From CAVWCQ01 sp963753545 (GTDB taxonomy: Bacteria; Chloroflexota; Anaerolineae; Aggregatilineales; Aggregatilineaceae), in assembly GCA_963753545.1 (NCBI GenBank), contig CAVWCQ010000011.1, forward strand, positions 930,001 to 994,000: 64,000 nt of DNA. Direction: 5' to 3'. Below are positions 19,181 through 29,647 of the stretch, one piece after another. Position numbers and translations under genes: made by a program. Each line of letters begins with the position of its first letter. Position 1 is the first letter of the stretch. Under the pieces are notes generated by a model. That model worked only from the letters and a program-made list of their open reading frames with translations. It ran no database searches and had not been told where the DNA came from.

Positions 19181-20038
19181 ATGACCTTTTCCATTGTCGC
19201 TTATGATCCGGTTGGCCCGACATGGGGCGTAGCGGTTGCCAGCAAGTTTCTCGCTGTTGGTGCGCTGGTTCCCTGGGCGCGGGCCGATGCGGGGGCCGTC
19301 GCAACGCAGGCGTTGGCCCGCATCAGTTATGGCCCACAGGGACTCGGCTGGATGGGGGGCGGCGTCAGTGCGGAAGAAACTCTGAAACAGCTCCTGGAGG
19401 CAGATGAGATGCGCAATCATCGCCAGGTTGGGCTGGTAGATGCGCAGGGTGGCGCGGCGGCGCATACGGGCGCGGAGTGTCTGCCGTGGGCCGGGCATCG
19501 CCTGGGCAAAGCCTACACCTGCCAGGGAAATATCCTCACCGGGCCGGAAACACTTGACAGGATGGCCTCCACTTTTGAAACAACGCCGGGCAGCCTGGGG
19601 GATCGGTTGGTAGCGGCGCTCTTGGCCGGGGATACGATTGGCGGGGATCGGCGCGGCAAACAGTCGGCGGCGCTGCTGGTGGTGAGGCCAAATGGTGGCT
19701 ATGGGGGAGATACTGACTGCCTGATTGATCTGCGCGTGGACGATGATCCCGAACCCGTCAAGCGGCTGGCAACTCTACTGCAACTGCATAACCTCTATTT
19801 TGGTAAAACGCCCCGCGAGGAGTGGCTGCCTGTCGATTCGGCACTCGCAGGGGAACTGCAAACGCTGCTCATCCGGCTGGGCTACTATCATGGCCCGGTA
19901 AACGGCGAATGGAATTTGGACAGTATCCAGGCATTCTGGGCGTTCGTCAGCACGGAAAACCTGGAAGAACGCTGGACGCCAGACGATCCGCAGGCATTGG
20001 ATCCGGTTGTACTCACCTTTATCCGCGAGCGCTTTTAG
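19181..20038 (+). CDS. DUF1028 family protein with C-terminal peptidoglycan-binding-like segment
   Basis: A 285-residue protein whose first 210 residues show the DUF1028 pattern: TFSIVAYDP at the start, GVAVASKFLAVGALVPWA, AVATQALA, then GGYGGDTDCLIDLRVDDD. The family resembles Ntn hydrolases but its reaction is not established. The last 65 residues (LQTLLIRLGYYHGPVNGEWN) look like a putative peptidoglycan-binding helix bundle. A GGAG precedes the ATG. The stop codon TAG is followed immediately by the ATG of the next gene, indicating an operon. Confidence 0.85.
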   Translation: MTFSIVAYDPVGPTWGVAVASKFLAVGALVPWARADAGAVATQALARISYGPQGLGWMGGGVSAEETLKQLLEADEMRNHRQVGLVDAQGGAAAHTGAECLPWAGHRLGKAYTCQGNILTGPETLDRMASTFETTPGSLGDRLVAALLAGDTIGGDRRGKQSAALLVVRPNGGYGGDTDCLIDLRVDDDPEPVKRLATLLQLHNLYFGKTPREEWLPVDSALAGELQTLLIRLGYYHGPVNGEWNLDSIQAFWAFVSTENLEERWTPDDPQALDPVVLTFIRERF

Positions 20039-20799
20039 ATGGATATGCTGGTTGTACTGGCGGGGCATCCCACGTGGGCCGGACGTGCCGCCGAGATGCT
20101 GACCGCAGCCGGATTTCAGATCGCACGATGGGACTCTGACTCCGATGCGGACGCTTATATCCGCTGGCTGACGAATCTCGTTCCCGCGCTGATCGCTGGC
20201 GGATGGCGATGATCCGCGCTGGCCTTTCTGGGTGACAACGGCTAAAGTCCAGCAGGCGACGCTCCGCATTCCGATTCTTGTCGCCGCCTCCGATCCAGCG
20301 GGTGACAGCGGTGGCGATCCAGATGGGCGCGGATGGATTTATTCCCGTAGGCGATCTGGAAACTCAGTTGATCGCTGTGGTGGGCAAGATGGCCCGGCGT
20401 ATGGCTCCCGATCAGATAGAGGCATTAAACTGTGCCTGCGGCGAAGACCTTCCGCCCCGCGCGCGGGAGGCCGTCGAACAGTTTAACGCGGGCGAATATT
20501 ATCACCAGCACGATCTGTTTGAAGCGGAATGGATGGCCGAAACCGGTCCTGTGCGCGAGTTATACCGGGCCGTGCTCCAGGTAGGCGTGGCTTACTATCA
20601 CATCACGCGGGGCAACTATCGCGGCGCGCTGCGCATGCTTCAGCGATCCGTGCAGTGGCTAGCCATTCTGCCGGATGTCTGCCAGGGTATCGACGTGCGC
20701 CAACTGCGCGAAGATGCCGCCCGCGTGCGTGCCGTGCTTGAAACGGCTGGCTCGTATGATCCGGCCTTGCTCCAACCGCTCCGTATGATGGATAACTGA
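20039..20799 (+). CDS. Degenerate receiver domain fused to DUF309, two frameshifts
   Basis: The ATG at 20039 abuts the stop of the DUF1028 gene. Taken whole, the protein of about 250 residues has an N-terminal part that resembles a response-regulator receiver (MLVVLAGHPTWAGRAAEML, then PILVAASDP and TAVAIQMGADGFIPVGD, like beta4-alpha5 of CheY) but without a clear phospho-acceptor Asp. The C-terminal 110 residues are DUF309: FNAGEYYHQHDLFEAEWM, LYRAVLQVGVAYYHI, GNYRGALRML. Frame changes near 20205 and 20300, each cured by removing one base just after a GATC, separate the parts. Function unknown. Confidence 0.65.
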
Positions 20800-20903
20800 C
20801 GCCCGCCCTACGCCTGCTGCGCGTCCACGCTACCCAGCCTGGATAGCCCCCTCAGAAACAGCTATAATTCCGAACATCATCACCGTTCATAAGAGAAATA
20901 TCT

Positions 20904-22591
20904 ATGCAGCGCGCACCGTATGCCCCACCCTTGCAGCCATCTAAAAAGCGTGTTCCCCGCCGTAAAGGGAAAGGCGCGCCTCATCCCGTAGCGGGGCGGC
21001 CTATCGTCCCACGGGTTCCCGCCATCCCTAACGCTCAGGTCCGCCCCGCGCAGCCAGCAGCGCGTCATGCCCCCCGCCGCAAATTGCACCGGAACTCACG
21101 GGCTTATCTGCTGCTCGGCGGAGCGGGTGTGCTGATCCTGGGTGGTTTCTGTTTGTTGGCGGTTCTCGCTACATTTGGGCTGCTCTATGGCTCCGATCAG
21201 ATTATGCCCGGCGTGCATGCGGCAGGTGTAGATATCAGCAGTATGGACGAAACAGAAGCCGCCGCTGCTTTGACCGCTGCCTGGGCGCAGGAAGGGATCA
21301 TGCTGCGGGACGGTGACCGCGTGTGGGCCGTCTCGCCAACGGAACTGGGCATCACGCTTGATGCAGCCGCAACCGCCCAGGCTGCGCAGGAGTGGGGCCG
21401 ATCCAACGGTGGTGTCGGGAATGCCCTCAGCGGATTGATCAGCGGCAATGTCGCTATCGATCCGGTTCTACAAGTCGACCTGCCGCAGTTGACCAGCTAT
21501 CTTCAGAATGTTAAAGCGACTGATCGATCTGCCGCCGACTAACGCCGGGGTACGCCTGCAAAATGGACAGGCGGTTGCTGCTCCTGCCTCGCCGGGGCGC
21601 GAGTTGGACATCCCCTCAACAATTGGACGGATGACCGCCGATCCGGGCCGCGAATTAGCCGATGGCGAGATCGATCTGCAAATGCTGGATATCGCGCCGA
21701 CGGTCACAGATGCCGCGCCGCTGGTGGCACAGGCTAACGCCATCCTGACCAGTCCATTCACGGTGAACCCTTACGATCCGATCCGGGACGAATGGCTTTC
21801 CGCATGGGTTGCCCAGCCGGAAGAATGGGCAACATGGCTCACCGCTGACTCTGCCTCCGGCAATGGGCTAACCCTCACCCTGAACACCGAAGGCCCGGCT
21901 GCATTTTTGCAGTCGAATGCCCAATTTGGCGATGAGCGGTATATCGATGTGGAGAAGACAACCGCCGCTATGCGATCCGCGCTAGGACAGGGGCAGACCA
22001 CCGTCACTATTCGAATCTGGCACGGCCCCACAAGTTATTCGGTGCAGGGCGGGCAAACACTGGCAAGCATTGCTGAAGAGGTCGGCATCCCATACCCCTA
22101 CATCCAGGCGGCAAACCCCGATATCAATACGGATGCGCTCAGTGTTGGACAGGTCTTAACGCTGCCCTCCAAAGATATGCTGGTTCCGCTCGATCCGATT
22201 CCCAACAAGCGGATTGTCATTGACCGGAGCGAGCAGCATATGTGGGCCTACGAAAATGGGCAGATCGTCTTCGATTGGGTGGTCTCGACGGGGATTTCCA
22301 GCAGCCCAACAGCGCTCGGCGTGTTCCAGTATCCAATCGCACGATATCAATGCCTACGCCGATCAGTGGAATCTCTATATGCCGCACTTCATGGGCTTTT
22401 ACCATCCCGGCCCCAATATGGACCTCTGGAATGGTTTCCACGGCTTCCCCACGCGCGGCGGCGGTTATCTGCTGTGGTCGGGCGATCTGGGCCACCCGGT
22501 GACGTATGGCTGTGTGCTGCTCAGCCTGGAAAATGCCGAAACGCTCTACAATTGGGCCCAAGAGGGTGTGGTCGTGGTTGTTCGCGCGTAG
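20904..22591 (+). CDS. L,D-transpeptidase (YkuD) with LysM and N-terminal anchor, two frameshifts
   Basis: Restored length is about 560 residues. A basic proline-rich cytoplasmic tail precedes one membrane helix (AYLLLGGAGVLILGGFCLLAVL). Two peptidoglycan-binding-like repeats follow, then a LysM (YSVQGGQTLASIAEEVGIPY) and a YkuD domain starting RIVIDRSEQHMWAYENG and containing HGFPTRGGGYLLW and the catalytic motif PVTYGCVLLS (HxxxGxxxSxGC type, Cys in YGCV). It makes 3-3 cross-links in peptidoglycan. Frame changes near 21530 (extra base in ACTGATCGATC) and near 22340 (CAGTATCC for CAGATCC) divide it. Both look like one-base insertions. Confidence 0.78.
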
Positions 22592-22634
22592 ATCGAATCA
22601 GGGCGGGTCATGGCGGCCCGCCCTGTATTGACCT

Positions 22635-23213
22635 TTAATAGTCCGGTGCTGTAAGGATATCCGCATCAAAAAGCGGCCAATAGCGCAGCCGGACAATTCC
22701 CTTGATTGTTGAAGCTTTCACTGGGCCAAAGTCCTGGCTGTCGTAACTGTGCGGGCGGTTATCGCCCAGCACAAAATATTCATCCGGCCCTAACAGCCAT
22801 TCCCCGTTACAGGCGCGGCTGGTGCAGTATTCCAGCACATAGGACTCATCGAGCAGCCGCCCATTGATATAGACTCGCCCGTCGCGCATGGTCACGGTTT
22901 CGTTAGGCAGGCCGATGACCCGTTTGATCAGCAGTTCGTCTTTTTGCGTGGGCGAATCGAGGACAACAACATCCCCGCGTGATGCGCCTTCCAACATCAT
23001 CGTCACCCGATCCACTACCACCCTCTGGCTGGTGTGGAAGTTGGGTTCCATGCTGGCCCCATCAACAACATAACGGGGCAGGATGACGTCCAGTCCGACA
23101 CGCATCAGCACGACGATCAGGGCGATCTGGATCAGGTCCTTTAGGGCGCGCCCAAAGGAATAAGTGGGTTTGGGGGATAATTCCTCATCGGGAGGCAGCT
23201 CATAGTCATTCAT
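22635..23213 (-). CDS. lepB: Signal peptidase I
   Basis: A 192-residue S26 peptidase. The ATG at 23213 has AGGAG upstream; an open frame extends to 23288 but lacks such support. One membrane helix (LIQIALIVVLMRVGLDVIL) is followed by the Ser motif VDGASMEPNF, the Lys motif DELLIKRVIGLPNE and the box GDNRPHSYDSQDFG. It removes signal peptides from exported proteins outside the membrane. It is monocistronic and converges with the L,D-transpeptidase gene 44 nt away. Confidence 0.95.
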   Translation of the reverse strand: MNDYELPPDEELSPKPTYSFGRALKDLIQIALIVVLMRVGLDVILPRYVVDGASMEPNFHTSQRVVVDRVTMMLEGASRGDVVVLDSPTQKDELLIKRVIGLPNETVTMRDGRVYINGRLLDESYVLEYCTSRACNGEWLLGPDEYFVLGDNRPHSYDSQDFGPVKASTIKGIVRLRYWPLFDADILTAPDY

Positions 23214-23580
23214 CGTAAACTCCTGCGGGATTGTGACATGCCCGTATTGTAATCCTGCTTCTGCTGACAGGGGCCATTTTCTCAGCATCTATTTATCTTG
23301 AGCGGCAGAATTAAGTTTTTTACGATCCCTATACCACCATCGGGGAGGATCATGAAATGAGCATGCAAACACTGCGGCGGCCATATGACAGTCGATTATG
23401 CAGGCGATTTGAAGGACAAACGCGCAGTTTGCCCCTATTGCATGACGTAGCAGATAGTTTCGCGCGAGTTACGAAGCACCAGACGCGCCGCAAAGGATTT
23501 TACGCGGTACAGAAACCGTCGAAGAAGTGACCGAACTGCGGACCAATGGCACGGCGCGGTAGCAGAGAGTTGAACACAAA
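23214..23580. other. Intergenic stretch without a supportable gene
   Basis: Between lepB and the terminator of the next gene. A 22-codon frame near 23382-23450 includes CPYC but is too short to call. I see no repeat or RNA structure apart from the terminator at its right edge. Confidence 0.4.
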
Positions 23581-23608
23581 ACAAGCCTGGATGCGTCTCC
23601 AGGCTTGT
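23581..23608 (-). terminator. Intrinsic terminator of the lipoprotein gene
   Basis: A perfect 11-bp stem (ACAAGCCTGGA/TCCAGGCTTGT) with a 6-nt loop lies 27 nt after the stop codon of the minus-strand gene and runs into TTTTGTG in that direction. Confidence 0.75.
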
Positions 23609-23634
23609 TGGTTTTCAAGAGGGTCTATGTGTGT

Positions 23635-24486
23635 TTACTGCGGATTATCGTAGATACCCACCGTGAAGAAGAACCAGGGTGATCCACTGCGGATTTCGTC
23701 AAAGACCACGACGTGAATTTTGCCTTCCGAGTCTGGACCCGTGTTGACCTGATACTGCCCGGTCGGCAGTTTAGCGAGTTCAATATACCCGTCTTCAGAG
23801 CGGGCGATGATCGTATACTCGCTGGGGAACTGCGGCACAGCGGCGAGCATTTCCGGCGTTATTTCCAGCCAGAGCGCGCCATGACTGTCACCGCCGACTT
23901 TATAAATGTGCAGGCCCATGCCGCGTGCGCCATAGCTGACTGCGTAAATCACACCCAGAGCACCGGGATCACGGTTAATCCGGCTGTCCCCTGGATCCCA
24001 CCACTGAGCGGCAACAGCGGTTTGTTGTACGCCACAGGAAATATTTTCGTAGAATGCTATTCCGGGTCCGCTTACAACATCATAGAGGATGACCACAGTA
24101 TATAAGGTTTCATTGGGCCAGGGATCGTTGGCAAAATTCCCGTTAGGTCCCATGATGGGTATATTGACTGTATAGCGTTGGCCTGCTGTCTCAGAAGGCA
24201 TGGCGGGCACTGTCATACCAGGGGGCAAGCCCACCAGGGCTTCTGGAGGAATAGTTCCGGCAATTCCCACTTGACTGCCTGATGCCAGCACCGCTGCATA
24301 ATAGGAAGGTAGTGCTGGGTTCAAACTGCCGCCAGCAGTATAGGTGATAGAAAAGGTATTGCTGCCACATAAGATAGAAAATTGAATATCGCTAGGTGGA
24401 TTATTGCTTGCTATCTCCTCACAAGCGCCGAGCAACAGGGCCATGAGGACGAGGATTGTTACTCCTACTGTCTGCTTTTTGATCAT
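23635..24486 (-). CDS. Putative lipoprotein of unknown function
   Basis: A 283-residue protein. The ATG at 24486 (GGGGGA upstream) opens a lipoprotein signal peptide ending in the lipobox LLGAC at about residue 22. The mature part is beta-rich with few charged residues, a Cys pair (ILCGSN and ISCGVQQ) and no motif I recognise. The C-terminal half (LAKLPTGQYQVNTG, PWFFFTVGIYDN) resembles a beta-sandwich carbohydrate- or surface-associated fold only in general character. It stands alone with its own terminator. Confidence 0.7.
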   Translation of the reverse strand: MIKKQTVGVTILVLMALLLGACEEIASNNPPSDIQFSILCGSNTFSITYTAGGSLNPALPSYYAAVLASGSQVGIAGTIPPEALVGLPPGMTVPAMPSETAGQRYTVNIPIMGPNGNFANDPWPNETLYTVVILYDVVSGPGIAFYENISCGVQQTAVAAQWWDPGDSRINRDPGALGVIYAVSYGARGMGLHIYKVGGDSHGALWLEITPEMLAAVPQFPSEYTIIARSEDGYIELAKLPTGQYQVNTGPDSEGKIHVVVFDEIRSGSPWFFFTVGIYDNPQ

Positions 24487-24570
24487 CTGTCCCCCTACTT
24501 TGTATTGCACAGTTTCGCCTATTATATAGCCATTTAGTCGCGTAAAACAGGCAAAAAGGGGTGTTGGTTG

Positions 24571-25032
24571 TCATGTTGCTAATGTCGCTTCAATCTCGCG
24601 CGTGTGCTGCTGCTCGTGAATGCTAAGAATGCGAAAGATATCTCCGGCGGACATCTCACCCAGTACCGGATGCCGCCCGCGCCGCGCAAGCTGATCTTCA
24701 CTCAACGTGTCGAACAGCGCTTCAGTCTGGCGGCGTTGCCTGGTGAGCGCCTCGATCAGTTGAGCTAGAGTCAGGTGGCCTCTCTCGTCCAGACGGCGTG
24801 CGTTGTATTCATCCAGGATCACTTCGGCTGGCAGGCGGTGGGCCTCGTTGTTCGCGATCACCGTAATCACGTTGACATGATCCTCTTCCGCGTTCAGCAG
24901 ATGGGTGAGAATCTGGCGGATGGTCCAGCCATCACCGGAATGCCGGTCAAGCTGAGACTCAGACAGGCCAGCCGCAACATGCAATAGTTTTTCGCGGCTG
25001 CGCGCCAGTTTAACCAGAGTAGGATGTGGCAT
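24571..25032 (-). CDS. DinB-family four-helix protein
   Basis: A 153-residue protein with the DinB pattern: SGDGWTIRQILTHLLNAEEDH in the second helix region and ILSIHEQQHTREIEA at the end, supplying the three His that bind a metal in this family. Members include thiol transferases and stress-induced proteins, so the reaction is not fixed. It lies opposite galE, with which it shares a divergent intergenic region of 144 nt. Confidence 0.85.
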   Translation of the reverse strand: MPHPTLVKLARSREKLLHVAAGLSESQLDRHSGDGWTIRQILTHLLNAEEDHVNVITVIANNEAHRLPAEVILDEYNARRLDERGHLTLAQLIEALTRQRRQTEALFDTLSEDQLARRGRHPVLGEMSAGDIFRILSIHEQQHTREIEATLAT

Positions 25033-25176
25033 AGAATTTGCTCCTTAGTGGTTGATCTGTGGATTAAAACACGGAATGCTGGCTTCGGTTGCCAGGGCGG
25101 TAACTCGAATAACAGGAAAGTGATATAATTCTGGCTGGTCCATGATAGTCTGGCGACCATCACAGGAGAAAAGAGT

Positions 25177-26184
25177 ATGCATATTTTAGTCACAGGTGGT
25201 GCGGGCTATGTTGGCTCGGCTACCGCAGCTTACTTTTTAGCAGCAGGTCATCAAGTTACCGTTTTTGATAATCTGGTGAAGGGGCACCGGGCGGCAGTCC
25301 CAGAGGGCGCTTTTTTCATCCAGGGCGATCTATCTGATCCAGCGGCACTGGATATCCTGTTCCAGTCGGCTCAGTTCGACGCGGTTGCTCACTTTGCCGC
25401 TTACATCGAAGCGGGCGAATCGATGCTGCTGCCCGGCAAATATTTCCATAACAATGTCACCAACACCAATAATTTACTGCAAGCGATGACACGCAGCGGC
25501 GTGCGGCGGCTGATCTTCTCGTCCACGGCAGCGGTTTATGCGGCCAAGGATGCGCCCCTGATGGAAAATGACCCGGTTAGCCCGTCCAACGTTTATGGCG
25601 AAACGAAGCTCATGATCGAGCGCATGCTGGATTGGTATAACCGTGTGACGGGCCTCCAATATTCTGTGTTGCGCTACTTCAATGCTTGCGGCGCGATGGT
25701 TGCTCCCGACGGCACACCGATCCGGGGTGAGGATCATCATCCCGAAACACACCTGATCCCGCTGACGCTCCAGGTTCCACTGGGCCAGCGCGATGCAGTC
25801 TACATCTTTGGAACGGATTACAATACGCCAGATGGCACCTGCATTCGCGATTATGTCCACATCGAAGACCTCGCCACAGCGCATGTGCTGGTGCTCGAAG
25901 CGCTGGGCAATGGCCGCGACAAAATGATCTATAACCTGGGCAACGGGCGTGGTTACAGTGTGCGCGAAGTGGTTCATGTCGCGCGCGAAGTGACCAATAT
26001 CGAATTCTCAGCCATCGAAACTGCCCGCCGTCCTGGTGATGCGGACCGGCTGGTGGCCTCGTCGGAGAGCATCAATAACGACCTGGGCTGGCAGCCGCGC
26101 TTCCCGGACCTGCGCGAAATCGTCGCCTCTGCCTGGAGATGGCATACGACGCACCCACAGGGCTACGACGACCAGATGGAATAA
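25177..26184 (+). CDS. galE: UDP-glucose 4-epimerase
   Basis: A 335-residue short-chain dehydrogenase of the extended type. The NAD site is VTGGAGYVGSATA, the catalytic triad sits in SSTAAVYA and VYGETK (YxxxK), and the conserved NACGA and CIRDYVHIEDLA are typical of GalE. It interconverts UDP-glucose and UDP-galactose for surface polysaccharide. The adjacent glycosyltransferase starts 54 nt downstream on the same strand, which fits a shared role. Confidence 0.93.
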   Translation: MHILVTGGAGYVGSATAAYFLAAGHQVTVFDNLVKGHRAAVPEGAFFIQGDLSDPAALDILFQSAQFDAVAHFAAYIEAGESMLLPGKYFHNNVTNTNNLLQAMTRSGVRRLIFSSTAAVYAAKDAPLMENDPVSPSNVYGETKLMIERMLDWYNRVTGLQYSVLRYFNACGAMVAPDGTPIRGEDHHPETHLIPLTLQVPLGQRDAVYIFGTDYNTPDGTCIRDYVHIEDLATAHVLVLEALGNGRDKMIYNLGNGRGYSVREVVHVAREVTNIEFSAIETARRPGDADRLVASSESINNDLGWQPRFPDLREIVASAWRWHTTHPQGYDDQME

Positions 26185-26238
26185 TTGGGATGATTGGGGC
26201 GGGGAATAATCCCGCCCTTTTGCTGCAAATGGATCACT

Positions 26239-27388
26239 ATGCACATCGCGTTTAATGGCTGGTTTTGGGATCAGCCCCACACAGGCAGCGGGCAGTATAT
26301 CCGGTATCTGCTGTCCGCGTTGCAGTTTATCGCGCCAGAGATTCGCCTGTCGCTGGTGATTCCAGCACATGTTCGAACCCTCGATCATTTGCCGCCGAAC
26401 GTCGATGTGCTGCCTGCTCCGACCCGATTTAAGGGACATCCGGGCAAGGTGTGGTTTGAGAATCGCGCATTTCCTCGCGCCGCTGCCCGGTTGAGCGCAG
26501 ATATCGCCCATGTACCCTATTGGGGGCCACCGCTCCGCTGCCCTGTGCCGCTGGTCTGCACGGTGCTCGACGTGATTCCTCTGGTCATCCCAGAATATCG
26601 CGCAGGGCTGAAAAACCGCCTGTACACCAGCCTGGTTGCCTCGGCTGCAAAAGGTTCCAGCCACATCCTGACGATATCCGAAGACAGCAAAATCGGATAT
26701 TGTTGAGAAGACAGGGGTGCCGGCGGAACGGATTACGGTGACACACCTCGCTGCGGATCGTGTGTTTTCGCCGCAAGCGGATCGAGAGCGGGATCAAGCG
26801 GTGCGGGAACGTTATGGGTTAGCCGATGTAGACGACTTTGTTCTCTATCTCGGATCGTATGCAGTCCACAAAAATGTCCGCCTGCTCATTGCCGCCTACA
26901 GCTATGTGGCGCAGGCAGTTGGAAACGACGTGCCGCTGGTGCTGGCTGGGCACACGCCATCAACCTGGGGATCGCCGCGCTTTCCCGATATTCCTGCTGC
27001 GATCAAAGAATTGGGCCTGGACTCATTTGTGCGCTGGATAGGTCCTGTTGCAGAGGCAGATAAGCCTGCCCTCTACCGGGAGGCGCGCGTTTTTGTTTTC
27101 CCCAGCCGCTACGAGGGATTTGGCCTGGGGCCGCTCGAAGCGATGGCTTCTGGGACGCCTGTCGTGGCCTGCAATGTTTCCTCCATACCCGAAGTGACGG
27201 GAGATGCCGCCTATCTGGTCGATCCTTCGGACTCCAGGGGGATGGGCGGAGCGATTCTGTCACTGCTGTTAGATGATCAACTGGCGACCAACCTGTGCGA
27301 GCGTGGTTTGGCGCGGGCCAGGAATTTTAGCTGGCAGCGCACGGCGGAAATCACGCTGGACGTCTATCGACAACTGGTTCGCGCCTGA
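26239..27388 (+). CDS. Family 1 (GT4-like) glycosyltransferase, one frameshift
   Basis: A glycosyltransferase of about 382 residues. The N-terminal domain starts MHIAFNGWFWDQPHTGSGQY. The C-terminal GT-B nucleotide-binding domain includes FVLYLGSYAVHKNVRLLI, the EX7E motif in PSRYEGFGLGPLEAMASGTP, and VVACNVSSIPEV. A frame change near 26690 (AAAA where AAA is expected) splits it; the joint sequence reads SEDSKSDIVEKTGVPAERI. It would transfer a sugar from a nucleotide donor at the inner face of the membrane. Co-directional with galE. Confidence 0.85.
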
Positions 27389-27504
27389 CTCCTCTGCATA
27401 TTTTTCTCATGGATGTCTTATAATTATTTAAGGTTTTGCTGTCATAATGTTTATGCACGGCGAATTTGTCCCAGGGTGTTCCCCTGGTTGAAAGGTTAAC
27501 GGCG

Positions 27505-29607
27505 ATGAAAAGGGTATCCCTGGTATTGGCTATAGTGCTCATCAGTGGGATGGTGGCGGCTCTACTGCTCAGTTCGACAGGTGTTGGAGCGCAGGGGAAT
27601 GAAAGCACGCCAACGCCCGGTGGTGAAGGAGGCGATGTGACGTATACCTGGGCTGGAGATGTTAATGCACCCGATTTTCCGGCTGGTCTAGACTGGATCA
27701 ACACGACCGGACCCGTTTCAATGGCCGATCTGCGGGGTAAGATTGTGCTGCTCGATTTCTGGACGTATGGCTGCATCAACTGCATTCACATTATCCCCGA
27801 TCTCAAACGGCTCGAAACCGAATATGCGGATCAACTGGTGATCATCGGCGTGCACTCCGCCAAATTTGAAAATGAAGGCCAGACGCAGAATATCCGCTAC
27901 ATCGTCCACCGCTACGAAGTTGAACACCCGGTTGTTAACGACAACAATTTTGAAATCTGGCAGACCTATGGCGTGCAGGCGTGGCCCACCGTCATGTTGA
28001 TCGATCCCTTTGGCAAAGTGGTTGGCAAACTATCCGGCGAGCAGGTCTATTCGCGTCTCCAGCCGATCATCGATGTGATGGCGAAAGAGTATGGCGCGTC
28101 GGGCGCGATCAACCCTGCACCGCTCCCCCAGTGGCAGCCGGAGTTGGCAAGCGCGGAAGATACGCTGCTGCGTTTCCCCGGCAAAGTGCTGGCTGATCCG
28201 GCAGGCAACCGCCTGTTCATCAGTGACAGCAACCACAACCGGATCGTCGTGGCGGCACTGGATACCTATGAAGTCCTGGACGTGATTGGCAGCGGTGACG
28301 AAGGGTTAGTCGATGGCGATTTTGTTACTGCCCAGTTCTTCCGCCCGCAAGGGTTGGCGCTGGTGGGCAGTACCCTCTATGTAGCCGATACGGAAAATCA
28401 CGCGATACGTGCGGTAGACCTCGATGGGCGCACGGTGACAACGGTTGCCGGGACGGGCGAGGAGGGCCTCGATCCAACCGCCAGTGGCCCCGGTTTGGAC
28501 GTTGCGCTCAATTCGCCCTGGGATTTGACGGCAAACAACGGCAAACTGTATATCGCGATGGCTGGACCGCACCAACTGTGGGTCTATGATATCAACAGCG
28601 GCGAGGTTGGTGCCTATGCTGGATCCGGGCGCGAGGGATTGGTCGATGGTAAGTTGAGTGAAGCGGCTCTTGCCCAACCCAGCGGCATCGACACGGATGG
28701 TACGGTGCTCTATTTCACCGATCCCGAAGCGAGCGCGGTCCGCACGGCTGATTTGAATCCCGACGGCGAAGTGAAAACGATTGTTGGCACGGGCCTGTTC
28801 GACTTTGGCGACAAAGATGGCATAGGCGATGAAGCGCTTTTGCAGCATGCGCTCGGCGTGACGGTGGCGGATGATGGCTATCTCTACGTGGCGGATACCT
28901 ACAACAGCAAGATCAAGCGTATCGATCCGGCCACGCGAGAAAGTGTCACCTTCGTGGGTACAGGTGAAGAAGGCATGGTTGATGGGACAGACGGCGTGCA
29001 ATTTTATGAGCCGGGCGGCATTGACTTTGCCAACGGCAAGCTGTATGTTGCCGACACGAATAACAACGCCATTCGCGTCGTCGACGTAGCAAGCAAAACG
29101 GTCAGCACCCTTGAATTCCCGAACCCGGAGAGGTTGCAGCAGACTCCCGCTCAGGCATCACAACCGCCAGCGCCAACTCCCGCTTCTTCCCCGTTTGGCA
29201 CCGACGAGGTTGTGACGGTTGCTCCGCAGACTGTAGGCGCTGGTCAGGGCACAATCCGGCTCAATGTCATCGTGCCAGAGGGGTATGCCTTTAATGATCA
29301 GGCTCCATTTACTGCAATCTGGCCTCAAAACAATATCGCTCAGGTCGCGCCGGATGAGCAGCAGATTCGCATTGTTGTGCCCGAAATGCCAATCGACGTG
29401 CCTGCGACATTCAGCGAAGGACAAACCGATCTTTCAGTGGACCTGACGATTTACTGGTGCGAGGAAATCAACCAATCGCTGTGCTTCGTCAAGCGCGTGA
29501 CACTCGATCTGCCGCTCACAGTGCTGGCAAGCGGCGAAAATACGGCGGCGATGGAGTACACCCTTGTTCCGCCAAACGTCAATACGAATACATTCTCACC
29601 AGGTTAG
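27505..29607 (+). CDS. Exported thioredoxin-like protein with NHL repeats (NHLRC2-like)
   Basis: A 700-residue protein starting at the ATG 27505. A signal peptide (VLAIVLISGMVAALLLSS) precedes a thioredoxin fold at about 45-190 with the redox motif WTYGCINCIHIIPDL. Six or so NHL repeats follow (about 210-535), e.g. PQGLALVGSTLYVADTENHA and YVADTYNSKIKRIDP. After a Pro-rich linker the last 110 residues resemble the N-terminal domain of DsbD, including a Cys pair in WCEEINQSLCF. The order Trx-NHL is that of NHLRC2. A role in extracytoplasmic thiol chemistry is inference. A perfect GC palindrome follows the gene. Confidence 0.85.
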   Translation: MKRVSLVLAIVLISGMVAALLLSSTGVGAQGNESTPTPGGEGGDVTYTWAGDVNAPDFPAGLDWINTTGPVSMADLRGKIVLLDFWTYGCINCIHIIPDLKRLETEYADQLVIIGVHSAKFENEGQTQNIRYIVHRYEVEHPVVNDNNFEIWQTYGVQAWPTVMLIDPFGKVVGKLSGEQVYSRLQPIIDVMAKEYGASGAINPAPLPQWQPELASAEDTLLRFPGKVLADPAGNRLFISDSNHNRIVVAALDTYEVLDVIGSGDEGLVDGDFVTAQFFRPQGLALVGSTLYVADTENHAIRAVDLDGRTVTTVAGTGEEGLDPTASGPGLDVALNSPWDLTANNGKLYIAMAGPHQLWVYDINSGEVGAYAGSGREGLVDGKLSEAALAQPSGIDTDGTVLYFTDPEASAVRTADLNPDGEVKTIVGTGLFDFGDKDGIGDEALLQHALGVTVADDGYLYVADTYNSKIKRIDPATRESVTFVGTGEEGMVDGTDGVQFYEPGGIDFANGKLYVADTNNNAIRVVDVASKTVSTLEFPNPERLQQTPAQASQPPAPTPASSPFGTDEVVTVAPQTVGAGQGTIRLNVIVPEGYAFNDQAPFTAIWPQNNIAQVAPDEQQIRIVVPEMPIDVPATFSEGQTDLSVDLTIYWCEEINQSLCFVKRVTLDLPLTVLASGENTAAMEYTLVPPNVNTNTFSPG

Positions 29608-29647
29608 GCCTTCCAGCATAGGGGCGTTTTGCATCCCGATGATTTTA

